From NCBI GenBank assembly GCA_012064385.1, contig QRDG01001893.1, positions 721,113-785,112 on the forward strand: a stretch of 64,000 nucleotides of DNA. The letters run 5' to 3'. This stretch comes from Puccinellia tenuiflora (Eukaryota > Streptophyta > Magnoliopsida > Poales > Poaceae). Below are positions 10,120-20,071 of the stretch, one piece after another. The translations under genes were made by a program, and so were the position numbers. Position 1 is the stretch's first letter; each line of letters starts with the position of its first letter. The notes beneath the pieces were generated by a model that did no database searches, was not told where the DNA came from, and saw only the letters and a list, made by a program, of their open reading frames with translations.

Positions 10120-11500
10120 ATTTTTTTACAGATAGAGAACAAATGAGACAAACACAAATCCACAACAAAGGAACACACAGTAAAGAAAAAACTACTCTCA
10201 CAATAATCCTAAAGTCTTCCACCGCTCAGCCTTAGCCATGATCTCGTCAAGCACCCACTCGGCCGACTTGGTAGTGTTTGAAACACCCTCCCATTCTTCT
10301 CTAGCCAAATGGAACGGAAGACCAGGAGCATGAGCGCCCTGACCTTGAGCACCTTCTTTGCCGGGCCAATCTGCAACGGCAAGTCACCGCTCCTGCAAGG
10401 TCATGACAGCTGACGGAGCGAGGCCTGGGCGCCCTAAGCTTGAGAAGACCTCGAACCAAATGATACGAGGAAAAGAGCAGTCCACGAGTAAATGATCAAT
10501 GGTTTCCGACTCATGCAAGCACGAAGAAAAAGTATCGAGTCGGCCATGCCACGACGGAGCCGCCGATCACCCGTCCAAACAACGATTCCATGCCGCCTTC
10601 CACACGAAGAATTTGAACCTGTAGGGGCCTTGCATTTCTAGATGGACCCACGCAGAGGTCAACGGGTGCACCCCTCAAAGATCCTGAGGCGGAGCAAGCA
10701 GAGAAACACTTATCAACCGTCCAAATCCACTCAAAACGGTCAATGGTGTCTGGCTCTACCACAATAACCTGGATGCGATTCCACAGGCGAAGGAATTGGC
10801 CCATCGTTACCACCGAGATACCATCAATAATGTCCCTGATCCACGAGTGAGAGGCGAGGCCTTGGGTGACAGAACGGGAATTTTTGGTTCTTAGATCCAC
10901 AAACCCCAATAGATCCAGAGCAATCGTGGCAAAAAAACACAGGATGCACCTTTGCCAAGAACAATATTCACGGATGCAAAAAAAACATCGTGTGATACTT
11001 CTCCGAGCATGAGATTTGATTACCCATCCACGGATTGTCCAACGTGGTCCGATTGATCTACAGCCATTTCATACGCAAGGCATCACTAAGGAAATGCATG
11101 TTACGAATGCCAAGGACTCCAAGCCAGGTTGGGAGGCACACCTTCGGCCATGTCGTAGGGCAAGAACCACCAGCCGTCGAAGGAGCAGCACACCACAAAA
11201 ATCCACCACAAATCTTCTCAAAGGCTGCAATCACCCATATAGGGAGATCAAGTGCCATCAAGATATAGATAGACATGCTCGTGAGCACATCCTTGACCAC
11301 GCCCAAATGTCCGGGCTCCGCCATGAGCCTACCTATCCACGTGGGAAGGCGCCTCGCAAGCTTATCCACATAAAGCTGAAGTTGAGGCTTCGAAATGCGT
11401 GTCGGGGAAAACGGCAACCCAAGGTTGGTGCACGGGAAAGAAGCCGATCCACCAGGAAACAAGGGCTCCACGGCGGTGCGAACACCCTCGCCACATCGAA
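10120..11500 (-). pseudogene. LINE relic B: RT C-terminus and zf-RVT remnants
   Basis: Minus strand. The frame at 11471-11058 reads the plant LINE RT thumb/connection region, with landmarks LGLPFSPTRISKPQLQ, RRLPTW-GRLM, PGHLGVVKDVLTSM, WVIAAFEKICGGFLW and GVLGIRN. Frames below (10909-10511 and on) keep RDIIDGISV, FEWIWTVDKCFSA and decayed zf-RVT motifs in three alternating frames. The last recognisable block (10450-10200) corresponds to the usual C-terminal '...EWVLDEI' region, split by frameshifts. A T run near 10122 could be the old poly(A) end. The fragment is too decayed to be functional. It is a separate copy from relic A, because both contain zf-RVT. Confidence 0.78.
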
Positions 11501-12402
11501 TGAGTGATACGTGTCAAACATATCTATAATTGTTTATTGTTCCATGCTTGTGTTATATTATTATTACATGTTTCTACCATGATCACTTGTGATTTTGGGG
11601 CATTTTATTGTACTAACCTATTGACAAGATGCCCAGTGCCAGTTCCCTGTTTTATGCTATTTTGTATTTCAGAAAAATCTTCTTCAGGACAAGTCCTCGG
11701 AATTGGCTGAAAATTTACGGGAATTATTTTTGGAATGGAGTCCGGAGGGCAATCTGAGGGGTCACCTGGAGGCCAGGGGCGACCTCTAGCCGCGGCCAAG
11801 GGGAGACCCGCGGGTGGGACCCGCCCCTGCTCCTGGTGGGTCCCCTCGGCCCCCTCTTACGCCTATTAATTCACATTAACCCTAAAACCGTCGGGATGAT
11901 GATTATTTTTCACGAAATCTCTCCTAAAGCCACCGCCATCTAGGCACCATTTGCTTGTTTAGGGATTCAGAGATGTCCTTTTGTTGTGTTTATAGGATTG
12001 GACAATAGCAAATGTCAATATGCTTCCGCCTTGTTGACTCATTTTTTCAAAAAGAATCACCAGTCTGCGAGAAAAGGTGAAGTCCATCATTTGATTTTTT
12101 TTATGTACCTATGATGGTATAATTTGAAATCTGATGGAAAGAATCAATATTGAAGATTTTTGTACTTATTTTCTGTCATATGATGGAAAGTATCAACACA
12201 ATGCAGCTTGGGCACTACTGCACATTCCTTACTTTCATCGATGAAACTGAACTATTTGTGATGATGCTTCTTTCTTGTACATTACAGTTTTTTTTGTGTG
12301 CATCTTGATTGTCCTGACCATTGAGCATTGAGAAAGTTCCCAACATCCAGTCGTGCACAACCCCATCATGAATGACCTGTACACCGGCTATATGTTTTAC
12401 AA
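11500..12402. other. Non-coding, probable repeat remnant
   Basis: Starting with 'gtgatacgtgtcaaacatatctataattg', this stretch resembles a common non-coding pooid repeat whose ends read 'tgatacgtctccaacgtatc'. That comparison is from memory and is not verified. No protein motif is seen. The MULE inserted at its right side (TSD at 12403-12411). Confidence 0.4.
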
Positions 12403-12411
12403 TTTTATTTG

Positions 12412-12660
12412 GGGTAAATTATCCGTTTGCCATCAGTTGTGTCCATGTACTCAGTTTTGCCCCTAGCTTGGAATCGTCCTCAGTTTTGCCCCTAGTATAT
12501 GCGCAAGGACTCGTTCCGTCAATTTGCGCCATCTCCGTCAGGTCAGCGTGTTTGACTCGGCCCTTACAGGTGGGACCAGGCGGAGGCCATCTCCGTCAGG
12601 TCAGCGTGTTTGACTCGGCCCTTACAGGTGGGACCAGACGCGTTACACAATCAGACCGTT
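12412..12660. repeat. MULE left terminal inverted repeat and subterminal units
   Basis: It begins GGGTAAATTATCCG. Two 'CAGTTTTGCCCCTAG' motifs follow at about 12450 and 12480. Then comes a ~55-bp direct repeat ('ccatctccgtcaggtcagcgtgtttgactcggcccttacaggtgggacc') at about 12528-12580 and 12585-12637. The matching right end is at 19690-20062. Confidence 0.8.
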
Positions 12661-13027
12661 GCTGGCCGATGCTTGTGGGACCCAGTAGATAACCGTTGCT
12701 TGTGGGACCCAGCAGTAAGTCGCCGTTGCTGGCCGCGGGTGTGCGATAAAATCCCGACGGAATGCTCCACCGGATGTCGCAGCGGTGAGCAGCAATCAGC
12801 CGAGCGTGCGACGGGGTTGGAGGCGGACACGCGCAGAGGTAGGCGGCGACCCCTGTTGGTAACTAGGAGCCGGGAGCGGGCGGCCAAGAGGGCGGCGTCG
12901 AGATCCCCTTCATCACCGGCGGCGGGAAGATTGCTGTGGAGGGCGCGGCCGTCTGCTGCAGCTAGAGGGGACGTGTGCGGAGGCGTTGAGATCCCGATTG
13001 GCTGCGGGCGGCCGCCAATCGAGCTCC

Positions 13028-13589
13028 ATGTCTTCTTCGAGCTCCCGCGCCATCTCGCGGATCGAGATTCCGGCGGGCATGGAGATGCCGGTGTTGCTCT
13101 GTCCGCGGTGCAGGGGGGAGGTTGTTCGGAAGATTTCGGGGACACTGAAGAACCCAAATCGACCGTTCTATGTGTGCGAGGACAAGGGGGTAAGAATCGG
13201 GGCAATTTGACTCTTTTCGTGGTCGGGATCATTGAGCAATACGGTTGATCTGTTTGGCTTTCATGCAGGTAAAGCATTTCTTCCTTTGGGTCGATGTTCT
13301 GGCCGAGAGACTGATGAATGAACTGCTAGAGGAGCACGAGGAATGGCTTCCCATCCTGCCACAGACGGCAGCGGCCGCAGCGCGAGCTCCGGAAGAGGAG
13401 ATGCAGGGCGGAGCACACATTGAATCAATAGAGGTAGCTGTTGAGCTTAGTAGGTTGAACCAGAAGGTTAGGATGCTCGAACAGCGAGCACAAAAACCCA
13501 TTTGCAATTGGTTTTGCAATTACATTTGGGCATTTGTGGGTATAGTGATCGCACTCGGTGTTTTTATGAAATTGTATGGAAAGGAATGA
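13028..13589 (+). CDS. GRF-type zinc finger, coiled-coil, membrane-anchored protein
   Basis: Two exons, 13028-13189 and 13269-13589, joined by a canonical GT-AG intron (79 nt), give 160 residues. Residues ~25-65 form a GRF-type zinc finger (CPRC ... LKNPNRPFYVCEDKG ... FFLWVD), a family linked to nucleic-acid binding. Residues ~112-130 look coiled-coil (ELSRLNQKVRMLEQRA). Residues ~140-155 are a C-terminal membrane segment (WAFVGIVIALGVFM). The usual fourth Cys ligand just before HFF is absent; the splice junction places Val there. The start was chosen because the upstream in-frame sequence has no domain and this ATG opens a Ser-rich N-terminus. The gene lies inside the MULE, near its left end. 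Function is not known; targeting to an organelle or ER membrane is inference from the tail. Confidence 0.8.
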
Positions 13590-13811
13590 ATTTGGGAGGG
13601 ATTTGTATGCTTGAAATTGTGTGAAAAATGTAGAAGAAATGGGAAATTCAGAAACTTTCATCAGTGAAATTCAGTTAAATGCTCTGCCTTTCTGTAAAAA
13701 AACTTTCTATTGGGCCAACTCTATCCAATTAGGCCCATTCGGGGTGGGCAAATTAGAAGGGTGGGTTGTGCCAAAAAAAAAGGTGTAAAATGAACAAAAA
13801 TGGGGTTTGGC

Positions 13812-13872
13812 TGGGAATCGAACCCAAGACCCCGTGGTTTTGGGTAGTATAGTGCTGCGCTAGTGACCGTTA
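13812..13872 (-). other. tRNA-like Pol III box pair (SINE- or tRNA-derived)
   Basis: On the minus strand a B-box-like GGGTTCGATTCCC (about 13811-13824) is preceded ~35 bases upstream by an A-box-like CTAGCGCAGCAC (about 13851-13862). No full cloverleaf with a paired acceptor stem can be drawn, so I do not call a tRNA gene. It could be a tRNA-derived remnant common in grass repeats. Confidence 0.4.
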
Positions 13873-14312
13873 GGGCTGATGGAAAGACTTTGACATGGCA
13901 AAGGAAGGAGACTATACATAGTGAGTTCTTTACTTGGTTTAGGGTTTAAAAACGCATTTTGTACTGAATGTTTTGGACACACGTGAGAGTGGTTTTCCTT
14001 TGGGTTTTGTACTTAATTTTTGGACACGCATGTTTGCATGCACACAGTTAGATTATAGTTTACTCATAGTTAGATTTTTTCAACACATTGTTTTCCCTAG
14101 AAATTGTTGTACACATACCCTTTTATAATAACTCTTTATATTATATTAGCACGGACGGGAACATATACATATATATTAAACATTGGCCCCTTTTACATAT
14201 AGATAGAGGGGCCCGACGCGGATTACATATATTAAACAAAAAAAAGTCCATTAATAGGGCCCTAAATATAGAGGGCCCTAACCTAACCGCCGCCTAGCCG
14301 CCGGCGGTTGGC

Positions 14313-14756
14313 CTACTTCTTCCACCAGTTCCACGCCGCCGCCCTGTTCGCCATCTCCTGCTTCTCCCTCGCCTGGCGATTGGCCTCGCGCATCCTGTCG
14401 TCTTCCCTGTCACGGCTCTTCTTGATGCGCCGCCAGAGAGCCTTCTCCTCCGCCTTCTCCCTCGCCTCCTCCCACCTCGCCAACTCCTTCTCCTCCGCCT
14501 TCTCCTCGTCGGAAAGGTTCATCTCCTCGTCGGAGCGGTTGTCGACGCGGTCGGGGTCGGGGCGGTGGAAGAAGTAGGCTGGCTCGTGCAGCACCTTGGC
14601 CTTGCGCTTCCGCTTGGCCTTGCGCTTCCGCTTGGCAGAGGGATCGATGCCCAGCGCCTCCGGCTCCCACTCCGGCTCCCACCAGGGCCGAGCCTTCGGC
14701 TGGTTGTCTTCGTCGCTGACGGACTCGGGGCTGGAAGGGAGAGAGAGCTTCGACAT
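14313..14756 (-). CDS. Small highly charged hypothetical protein in the MULE
   Basis: 147 residues on the minus strand from ATG 14756. The longer in-frame start at 14915 adds a poor, low-complexity leader. The N-terminus is Ser/Pro-rich (MSKLSLPSSPESVSDEDNQ). A WWEPEWEPEAL motif, a duplicated RKRKAK basic block (nuclear-signal-like) and a long Glu/Arg/Lys helix with EEKAEEKELARWEEAREKAEEK character follow. The end is WNWWKK. I do not recognise the family. Strong charge bias and the helix suggest a nuclear coiled-coil protein. A TATA-like box lies 55 bases upstream. It sits between the GRF gene and the tandem array, inside the MULE. Confidence 0.55.
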   Translation of the reverse strand: MSKLSLPSSPESVSDEDNQPKARPWWEPEWEPEALGIDPSAKRKRKAKRKRKAKVLHEPAYFFHRPDPDRVDNRSDEEMNLSDEEKAEEKELARWEEAREKAEEKALWRRIKKSRDREDDRMREANRQAREKQEMANRAAAWNWWKK

Positions 14757-14810
14757 TGTAGAGGCAAAGGGGCTGGAGAGGGATGAGAAGAGGGAAGAGG
14801 AGGCAAAGGC

Positions 14811-14820
14811 AGTATTTAAA
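14811..14820 (-). promoter_or_regulatory. TATA-like box for the 147-residue gene
   Basis: The minus strand reads TTTAAATACT, ending 55 bases upstream of the ATG at 14756, a plausible TATA position for a plant gene with a short leader. Confidence 0.45.
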
Positions 14821-15913
14821 GACACGACGACGTGTGAATTAATCGGGGTAGATGAAAGCCACTGTGTGAAAACGTAAGAAGATAGATGAAGAAGCAACGT
14901 GGAGAATCGATGCATTAGGCGTAGGACAGGTAGCAGTACGTGCGCGCATTAGGCGGTCAAAGCGGTGCCCTGCGTAAATATATGATGCGACGTAGCATGC
15001 GTGCATTTAAACCCTGATGAACCCTGATGAAATCCAAAGTCTCACGCCAAAGTCTACGTAGCTGCGTGCATTTAAACCAGCCCATAGTTCCACGCCAAAG
15101 CCTGCATGGTGCGACGCGACATGGTGTCAAGCGAGGCGTGGTGCAGGCCAGCTGCGTCGCTGCAAATAGCGCTGGTGAACGTCGAGGTCTACTCTGGGAA
15201 AAACTAGGCATGCAGGTCTACGTCGAGTTCTGCATGCATCGGGCTGGTGAACGGGGCCCAGTAGTCAGTGGCCGTTATTGCATGCACAGCGTCATTTTCA
15301 ATCGTTTGATCGTAAGGAACGGTGCAGATCGAGTACATGGATGCAAACCTCGATCAGATGCTACGGTTTTATCAGATGCTACGATGTTTATTCGACCTAT
15401 ATAATGTGGAGAAGAATCGCAGAAGATGGTTTTTGTAATATGGAAATCTGTTATTTGAAATCAGAATGTAAATTTCTTATTCTTCGGTGAGTTTTTGACT
15501 TTTTTCATTTTCAAAGTTTTAAAACCACCTCATCTCCACCTTGCCTAAATAAGAAATTGACGCGAAGAAACTTGTAATTTGAATTTGAACGTACTTTGAA
15601 TTTCTTCAAAAGTTTGAAACTTGTGTGACATCCAAGTCATTTCTAAGTTGTTATGCTCGTGTTGGAAACAATCCTAGCCCTTTTGGTAGGGTAACATCTC
15701 CAACAACCAATCGGCTCTACAAAATGAGCTAGAAAAGCGCCCCAAAGGTAGCCCAAACAGCCCCATTTCTAATCCGACCAATTTTTCGACCTTCTCTAAA
15801 TGACCTCAAACTGTAGGATTAACATCTAGTGCACTAATATAGTGTTTTGACCAATATCAAGTCATTTTATTAATCTATAAATGTACAACATCTCTTCACC
15901 CTTTGACTTATAC
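14821..15913. other. No gene seen (MULE interior)
   Basis: Contains short direct repeats such as 'gtgcatttaaacc' (about 15001 and 15066), 'accctgatga' repeated near 15012-15030, and AT-rich sequence. No domain or credible exon is found. Confidence 0.5.
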
Positions 15914-17556
15914 GGCAGAAGTGAGAAATCACCACCATGTACATGAATTGTTTGGTTGAATGTACTTATACTTTCTTTATCAACTGAAATGGTTAGTATA
16001 TGACATCAGAAGACTACGTGTGTAGAGTTTGCATTTTTCTGATGTTTTTTGAATATCCTATGAATATTTGAATTTGTGTCAAACCGTAGGGTTGACCAAC
16101 ATTTAAACAAGTTTAAAACATGAAAATGAAAAACTAAGCCTGGATCCTTCTTATTCACTACAAAATGAAGCTTTGGGGAGGTTTCCCAAGATTTCATGTT
16201 GGAAAACTTGGACTTCATTTGGCAGAAGTGAGAAATCACCACCATGTACATGAATTGTTTGGTTGAATATACTTATACTTTCTTTATCAACTGAAATGGT
16301 TAGTATATGACATCAGAAGACTATGTGTGCAGAGTTTGCATTTTTTTGATGTTTTTTGAATATCCTATGAATATTTGAATTTGGGTCAAACCGTAGGGTT
16401 GACCAACATTTAAACAAGTTTAAAACATGAAAATGAAAAACTAAGCCTGGATCCTTCTTATTTACTACAAAATGAAGCTTTGGAGATTTTTCTGATTTTG
16501 TTTGAATTATTTTGATTGTTTTCAAACCCTAAACCCTCTCTCCCTATTCTACGAACTCTGAACATGTTCATAGGTGATAGCTCATTTGTGTGAAGCCTTT
16601 TTTCATGAAAATGACCTACACCAAGTTTATATTTTTTTCTCATAACCTTGTCACATATGACGGCTATGTGCGCAAGAATTTCAACATTTTGATTTTTTTT
16701 GAATTTTTTAAAAACATTTGAACTTGATTTCGACAGATCACTTCAAAAAGTGATTTTTCAAAAAACGCCCCTATACCGAGTTTATATTTTTTTTATGGTA
16801 ACTAGGTCTCCTAAATGGACGAACCCCGTTGAGTTTGTATTTTTTCGATTTTTTGTAATTTAGTTATGATTTTTTGAAATCTTGGACTTCATTTGACAGA
16901 AGTGAGAAATCACCACCATGTACATGAATTGTTTGGTTGAATGTACTTGTACTTTCTTTATTAACTGAAATGGTTAGTATATGACATCAGAAGACTATGT
17001 GTGCAGAGTTTGCATTTTTTTGATGTTTTTTGAATATCCTATGAATATTTGAATTTGGGTCAAACCGTAGGGTTGACCAACATTTAAACAAGTTTAAAAC
17101 ATGAAAATGAAAAACTAAGCCTGGATCCTTCTTATTTACTACAAAATGAAGCTTTGGAGATTTTTCTGATTTTTTTTGAATTATTTTGATTGTTTTCAAA
17201 CCCTAAACCCTCTCTCCCTATTCTACGAACTCTGAACATGTTCATAGGTGATAGCTCATTTGTGTGAAGCCTTTTTTCATGAAAATGACCTACACCAAGT
17301 TTATATTTTTTTCTCATAACCTTGTCACATATGATGGCTATGTGTGCAAGAATTTCAACATTTTGATTTTTTTTGAATTTTTTAAAAACATTTGAACTTG
17401 ATTTCGACAGATCACTTCAAAAAGTGATTTTTCAAAAAACGCCCCTATGCCGAGTTTATATTTTTTTATGGTAACTAGGTCTCCTAAATGGACGAACCCC
17501 GTTGAGTTTGTATTTTTTTGATTTTTGTAATTTAGTTATGATTTTTTGAAATCTGG
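15914..17556. repeat. Large tandem repeat, 674-bp period
   Basis: The block beginning '(g)gcagaagtgagaaatcaccaccatg' recurs at 15914, 16221 and 16895. Units 2 and 3 are 674 bp apart and almost identical over their whole length (16221-16894 and 16895-~17556). Unit 1 is truncated to 307 bp. All units share 'caaaccgtagggttgaccaac' and a T-rich tail. Minus-strand open frames in it repeat with the units and are not genes. The array sits in the MULE beside the truncated transposase end. Confidence 0.88.
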
Positions 17557-17704
17557 TCAAACCCTAAAAACCCCGCAGGAATGCTCAAAACCCTAGCGTC
17601 GAATGTCCGCCGTCGGATCCTACCAAGCGCTAGACACCACCCGTCAGATGTGGGGGCAGGCATGCGCGATCCGCGCGACGCTGGTTCTGCTTCCTGATTG
17701 GCTA

Positions 17705-19173
17705 CTCTTTGCATCGGACCCATTGGGATGTCCAATAGCCAGATGCAGATTCTAGAAAAACCAAGTCCAGCTCTCCTCAGACTCTGTCTCCAGCACACCA
17801 TACGCAACTGGAAATACAAAATTATGTGCATCAACTGCACAAGCTGCCACTAACTGTCCTTTAAACCTCCCTGTCAGAAAAGTAGCATCAACAGCCAAAT
17901 ACGGCCTGCAGCCTACCAAAAAACCCTGGCGACAAGCCTCAAAGCAGACAAAAACCCTCCTAAAGCATTCCTTGGTCCTTGTCACTCCCTTTATTTTGTA
18001 CTCCACCGTGTGGTGGTCAATTTCTACAATACTACCTGGGCTGGTCCTCTCCACTTCAGCTTTGAATGAATACAATAATTCAAAACTTTCCTGCCAGTCA
18101 TCGTAAATAGAATCCAAAGCTTGATTTCTACCATTGAACACCCTCATGTATGGTAAATCAATCTTGAACTTCTCTTTGATCTTCTTCATCAATTCCTTTG
18201 TACCAATTTGATTGTCTTCTGTCACCCACTTCTTTACTTCTTCAGCCACCCATCTTGACTTGGCTCTACTGATTGTTTCCTTCCTAAGTGTTGATTCCTT
18301 GCACGTGTGGCTAAATGGGTTCACCTTCACCTGAATATTTGTGCTCTTTCGCATTTTAGATGCATGCATCCTCCATTGACAACCCTCAGTCGGACAATGC
18401 ACTCTGTAACGAACTTTATCGCTCTTGTCAACTTTGAAATAGCGTTCTGCCTTGATGCAGTACGTCACAAGTGCATTTCTACACTCATTCATTGATGAAT
18501 AAATGGAACCTTGTTCCATCAATGGGTTCTCACGGTCCCATTCAACAGGTGGAACATCGTCTTCGACATCACTCAAAGCTTCGTTGTCTTCGTCTACAAC
18601 CACCGCGTCAGCCTCATTGTTTCCAGCCCGAGATGCTCGTCGTAAATTCCGAAGAACATCAGGATATAGCCTCTCTTCTTCATCCGCATAACTGGAAGGC
18701 TCCTCCACTTCAACGGGGACCCTTCTTCTGCTGCTGCTGCCCACGCCGCTCGAGGCACCACGTCCTCGTGCACTGCCTGAACTTCTCTGGCTAGAACTGC
18801 GAGCACCACGACATGATGCAGCCCGAGAAGATGCATCCGCCATACTAGATCCAATTGCCGGCACAACCACATCATTTTGCAGTCTCACATGAAATTTCTC
18901 CTTCTCCTTATGCTTAGCAAACATGGTAGCGAGTTCTTCATCATTTGTAACTGCCACCCATCTGTTTCCCCCATCGTAGTATTTGAATTCCACTTCATCA
19001 TGCAAACCCCAAGGATATGGAGTGCAAATTACCTCCCCAAATTGTCTAAAACTCCAATTGCAATCCACTGGCAAAGAATAATCGAAACCTCCCGTGAATT
19101 TCTTGTTATTCTCTGCATCGACGACGTACCGGTCCCTTCTAATAGTCAGCAAGAAAGCAAACCGCAATTCCAT
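17705..19173 (-). pseudogene. MuDR-type MULE transposase, 3'-truncated
   Basis: 473-residue frame on the minus strand from ATG 19173. Residues ~1-100 are a PB1-like/MULE N-terminal domain (YPWGLHDEVEFKYYDGG). A Ser/Arg-rich linker follows. Residues ~220-300 are the MuDR DNA-binding segment (Y-V-CP-EGCQWRMHAS-M....F-VK--N--HTC). From ~420 the MULE transposase core begins, with its first catalytic Asp in YLAVDATFLTGRFKGQL. The core stops at a TAG (17752-17754). About 12 in-frame codons after it still match the family (HLAIGHPNG), then unrelated sequence begins near 17705. The rest of the DDE core and any SWIM finger are missing. This is the likely former transposase of the element that contains it. 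Confidence 0.88.
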
Positions 19174-19689
19174 CCTAACCAGAAAAATAGAGACGAATTT
19201 AGCACACCACGAAATGCGAATTCAGCACGCCAATTGCAAAATCAACATAAACCGAGTGCGTCTCATGTCTAATCGAATGTTCAAATGCAGAGGTGAGCTC
19301 CAACTTACCCCTCGGGAACCCAGTCGTGGATGCGGCGGGTGTCCGGCCCGACGATTGCCTCGCCAGCTACTCCACGGTCGCATCCGCTCGCCATTTCGCC
19401 CTGGAGTTCACCCTCTTACTTCCTCTGCCTCGCCAACCCCAGCGCTCCCGCCGGGCGCACGGAAGGAGCCTCGCCGCGGATCGAGCAGCTGGTGGGCGCA
19501 GCGGGACAAGCTGGTGGCGGTGGAGCAGGTGACGGCGGAGCACGGCACACTGGAGCACGTTGCGGTGGAGGTGTTGGCTCTATACGCGGGACGGACGCGG
19601 CGGCGCAGGTGGCGGACGCGGAGGTGGCGGCGGCGGCGCAGGTGGTGGCGGCGGCGCAGGTGGCCGTTCGAGAGCAGGTGTCGTGCACG
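19174..19689. other. GC-rich transposase 5' flank
   Basis: Contains GC-rich sequence with triplet-like 'gcggcggcgcaggtggcgg' runs (19590-19670). Overlapping frames on both strands are low-complexity and have no domain. It probably includes the transposase promoter and leader. Confidence 0.45.
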
Positions 19690-20062
19690 GTTAGGTCCCA
19701 CCTGTAAGAAGTTACCTGGTCCCACATGTAAGAAGTTACCTGGTCCCACCTGTAAAATGCGGACCAAGTACACTAGCGCCTTGCCCGGTCCCACCTGTAA
19801 GAAGTTACCTGGTCCCACCTGTAAGACGCGGACCAAGTCCACTAGCGCCTTGCCCAGTCCCACCTGTAAGAAGTAAACTGGTCCCACCTGTAAGACGCGG
19901 ACCAAGTCCACTAACGCCTAACAGACGGAACCCGCTTCAGACTGGCCGTTTGGCCTCGCCATAGCAGCTGCAACTGAAGTAGTGGCAAAACTGTAAGCCA
20001 TTTGAAACTAGTGGCAAAACTGAGTACTACCAAGCCTCTAGTGGCAATCTGTTAAATGACCC
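19690..20062. repeat. MULE right end: tandem subterminal units and terminal repeat
   Basis: From 19690 to about 19920 'ggtcccacctgtaagaagttacct' and 'ggtcccacctgtaagacgcggaccaagt' alternate at least six times. The inverted repeat to the left end follows, finishing ...AAATGACCC at 20062. An open + frame through this stretch (repeating GPTCKK) is a by-product of the repeat. Confidence 0.85.
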
Positions 20063-20071
20063 TTTTATTTG

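Larger units (their letters stand above)
12412..20062. mobile_element. Mutator-like element (MULE) carrying three genes
   Basis: The 7,651-bp element is flanked by a perfect 9-bp target duplication, TTTTATTTG (12403-12411 and 20063-20071), the size typical of Mutator. The ends are long imperfect inverted repeats. The left reads GGGTAAATTATCCG and the right, reverse-complemented, GGGTCATTTAACAG. Both then carry two 'CAGTTTTGCC(C/A)CTA' motifs and 'CTTACAGGTGGGACCAG' further in. Inside are a GRF-zinc-finger gene (+), a small charged-protein gene (-), a tandem array, and a 3'-truncated MuDR-type transposase (-). The transposase is broken, so the copy is non-autonomous now. Carrying an additional intact host-like gene makes it a gene-bearing (Pack-MULE-like) element. 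Confidence 0.88.

Noticed and set aside
13811..13872. Functional tRNA gene
   Set aside because: Boxes are present but no paired acceptor stem or anticodon arm can be drawn.
16006..17317. Repeated 60-80-residue minus frames (for example HFVVNKKDPGLVFHFHVLNLF)
   Set aside because: They recur because the 674-bp unit is repeated, and no domain is present.
19094..19876. 260-residue + frame with repeated GPTCKK motif
   Set aside because: Translation of the MULE subterminal repeat 'ggtcccacctgtaagaag'; no domain, and the start lies in the transposase promoter region.
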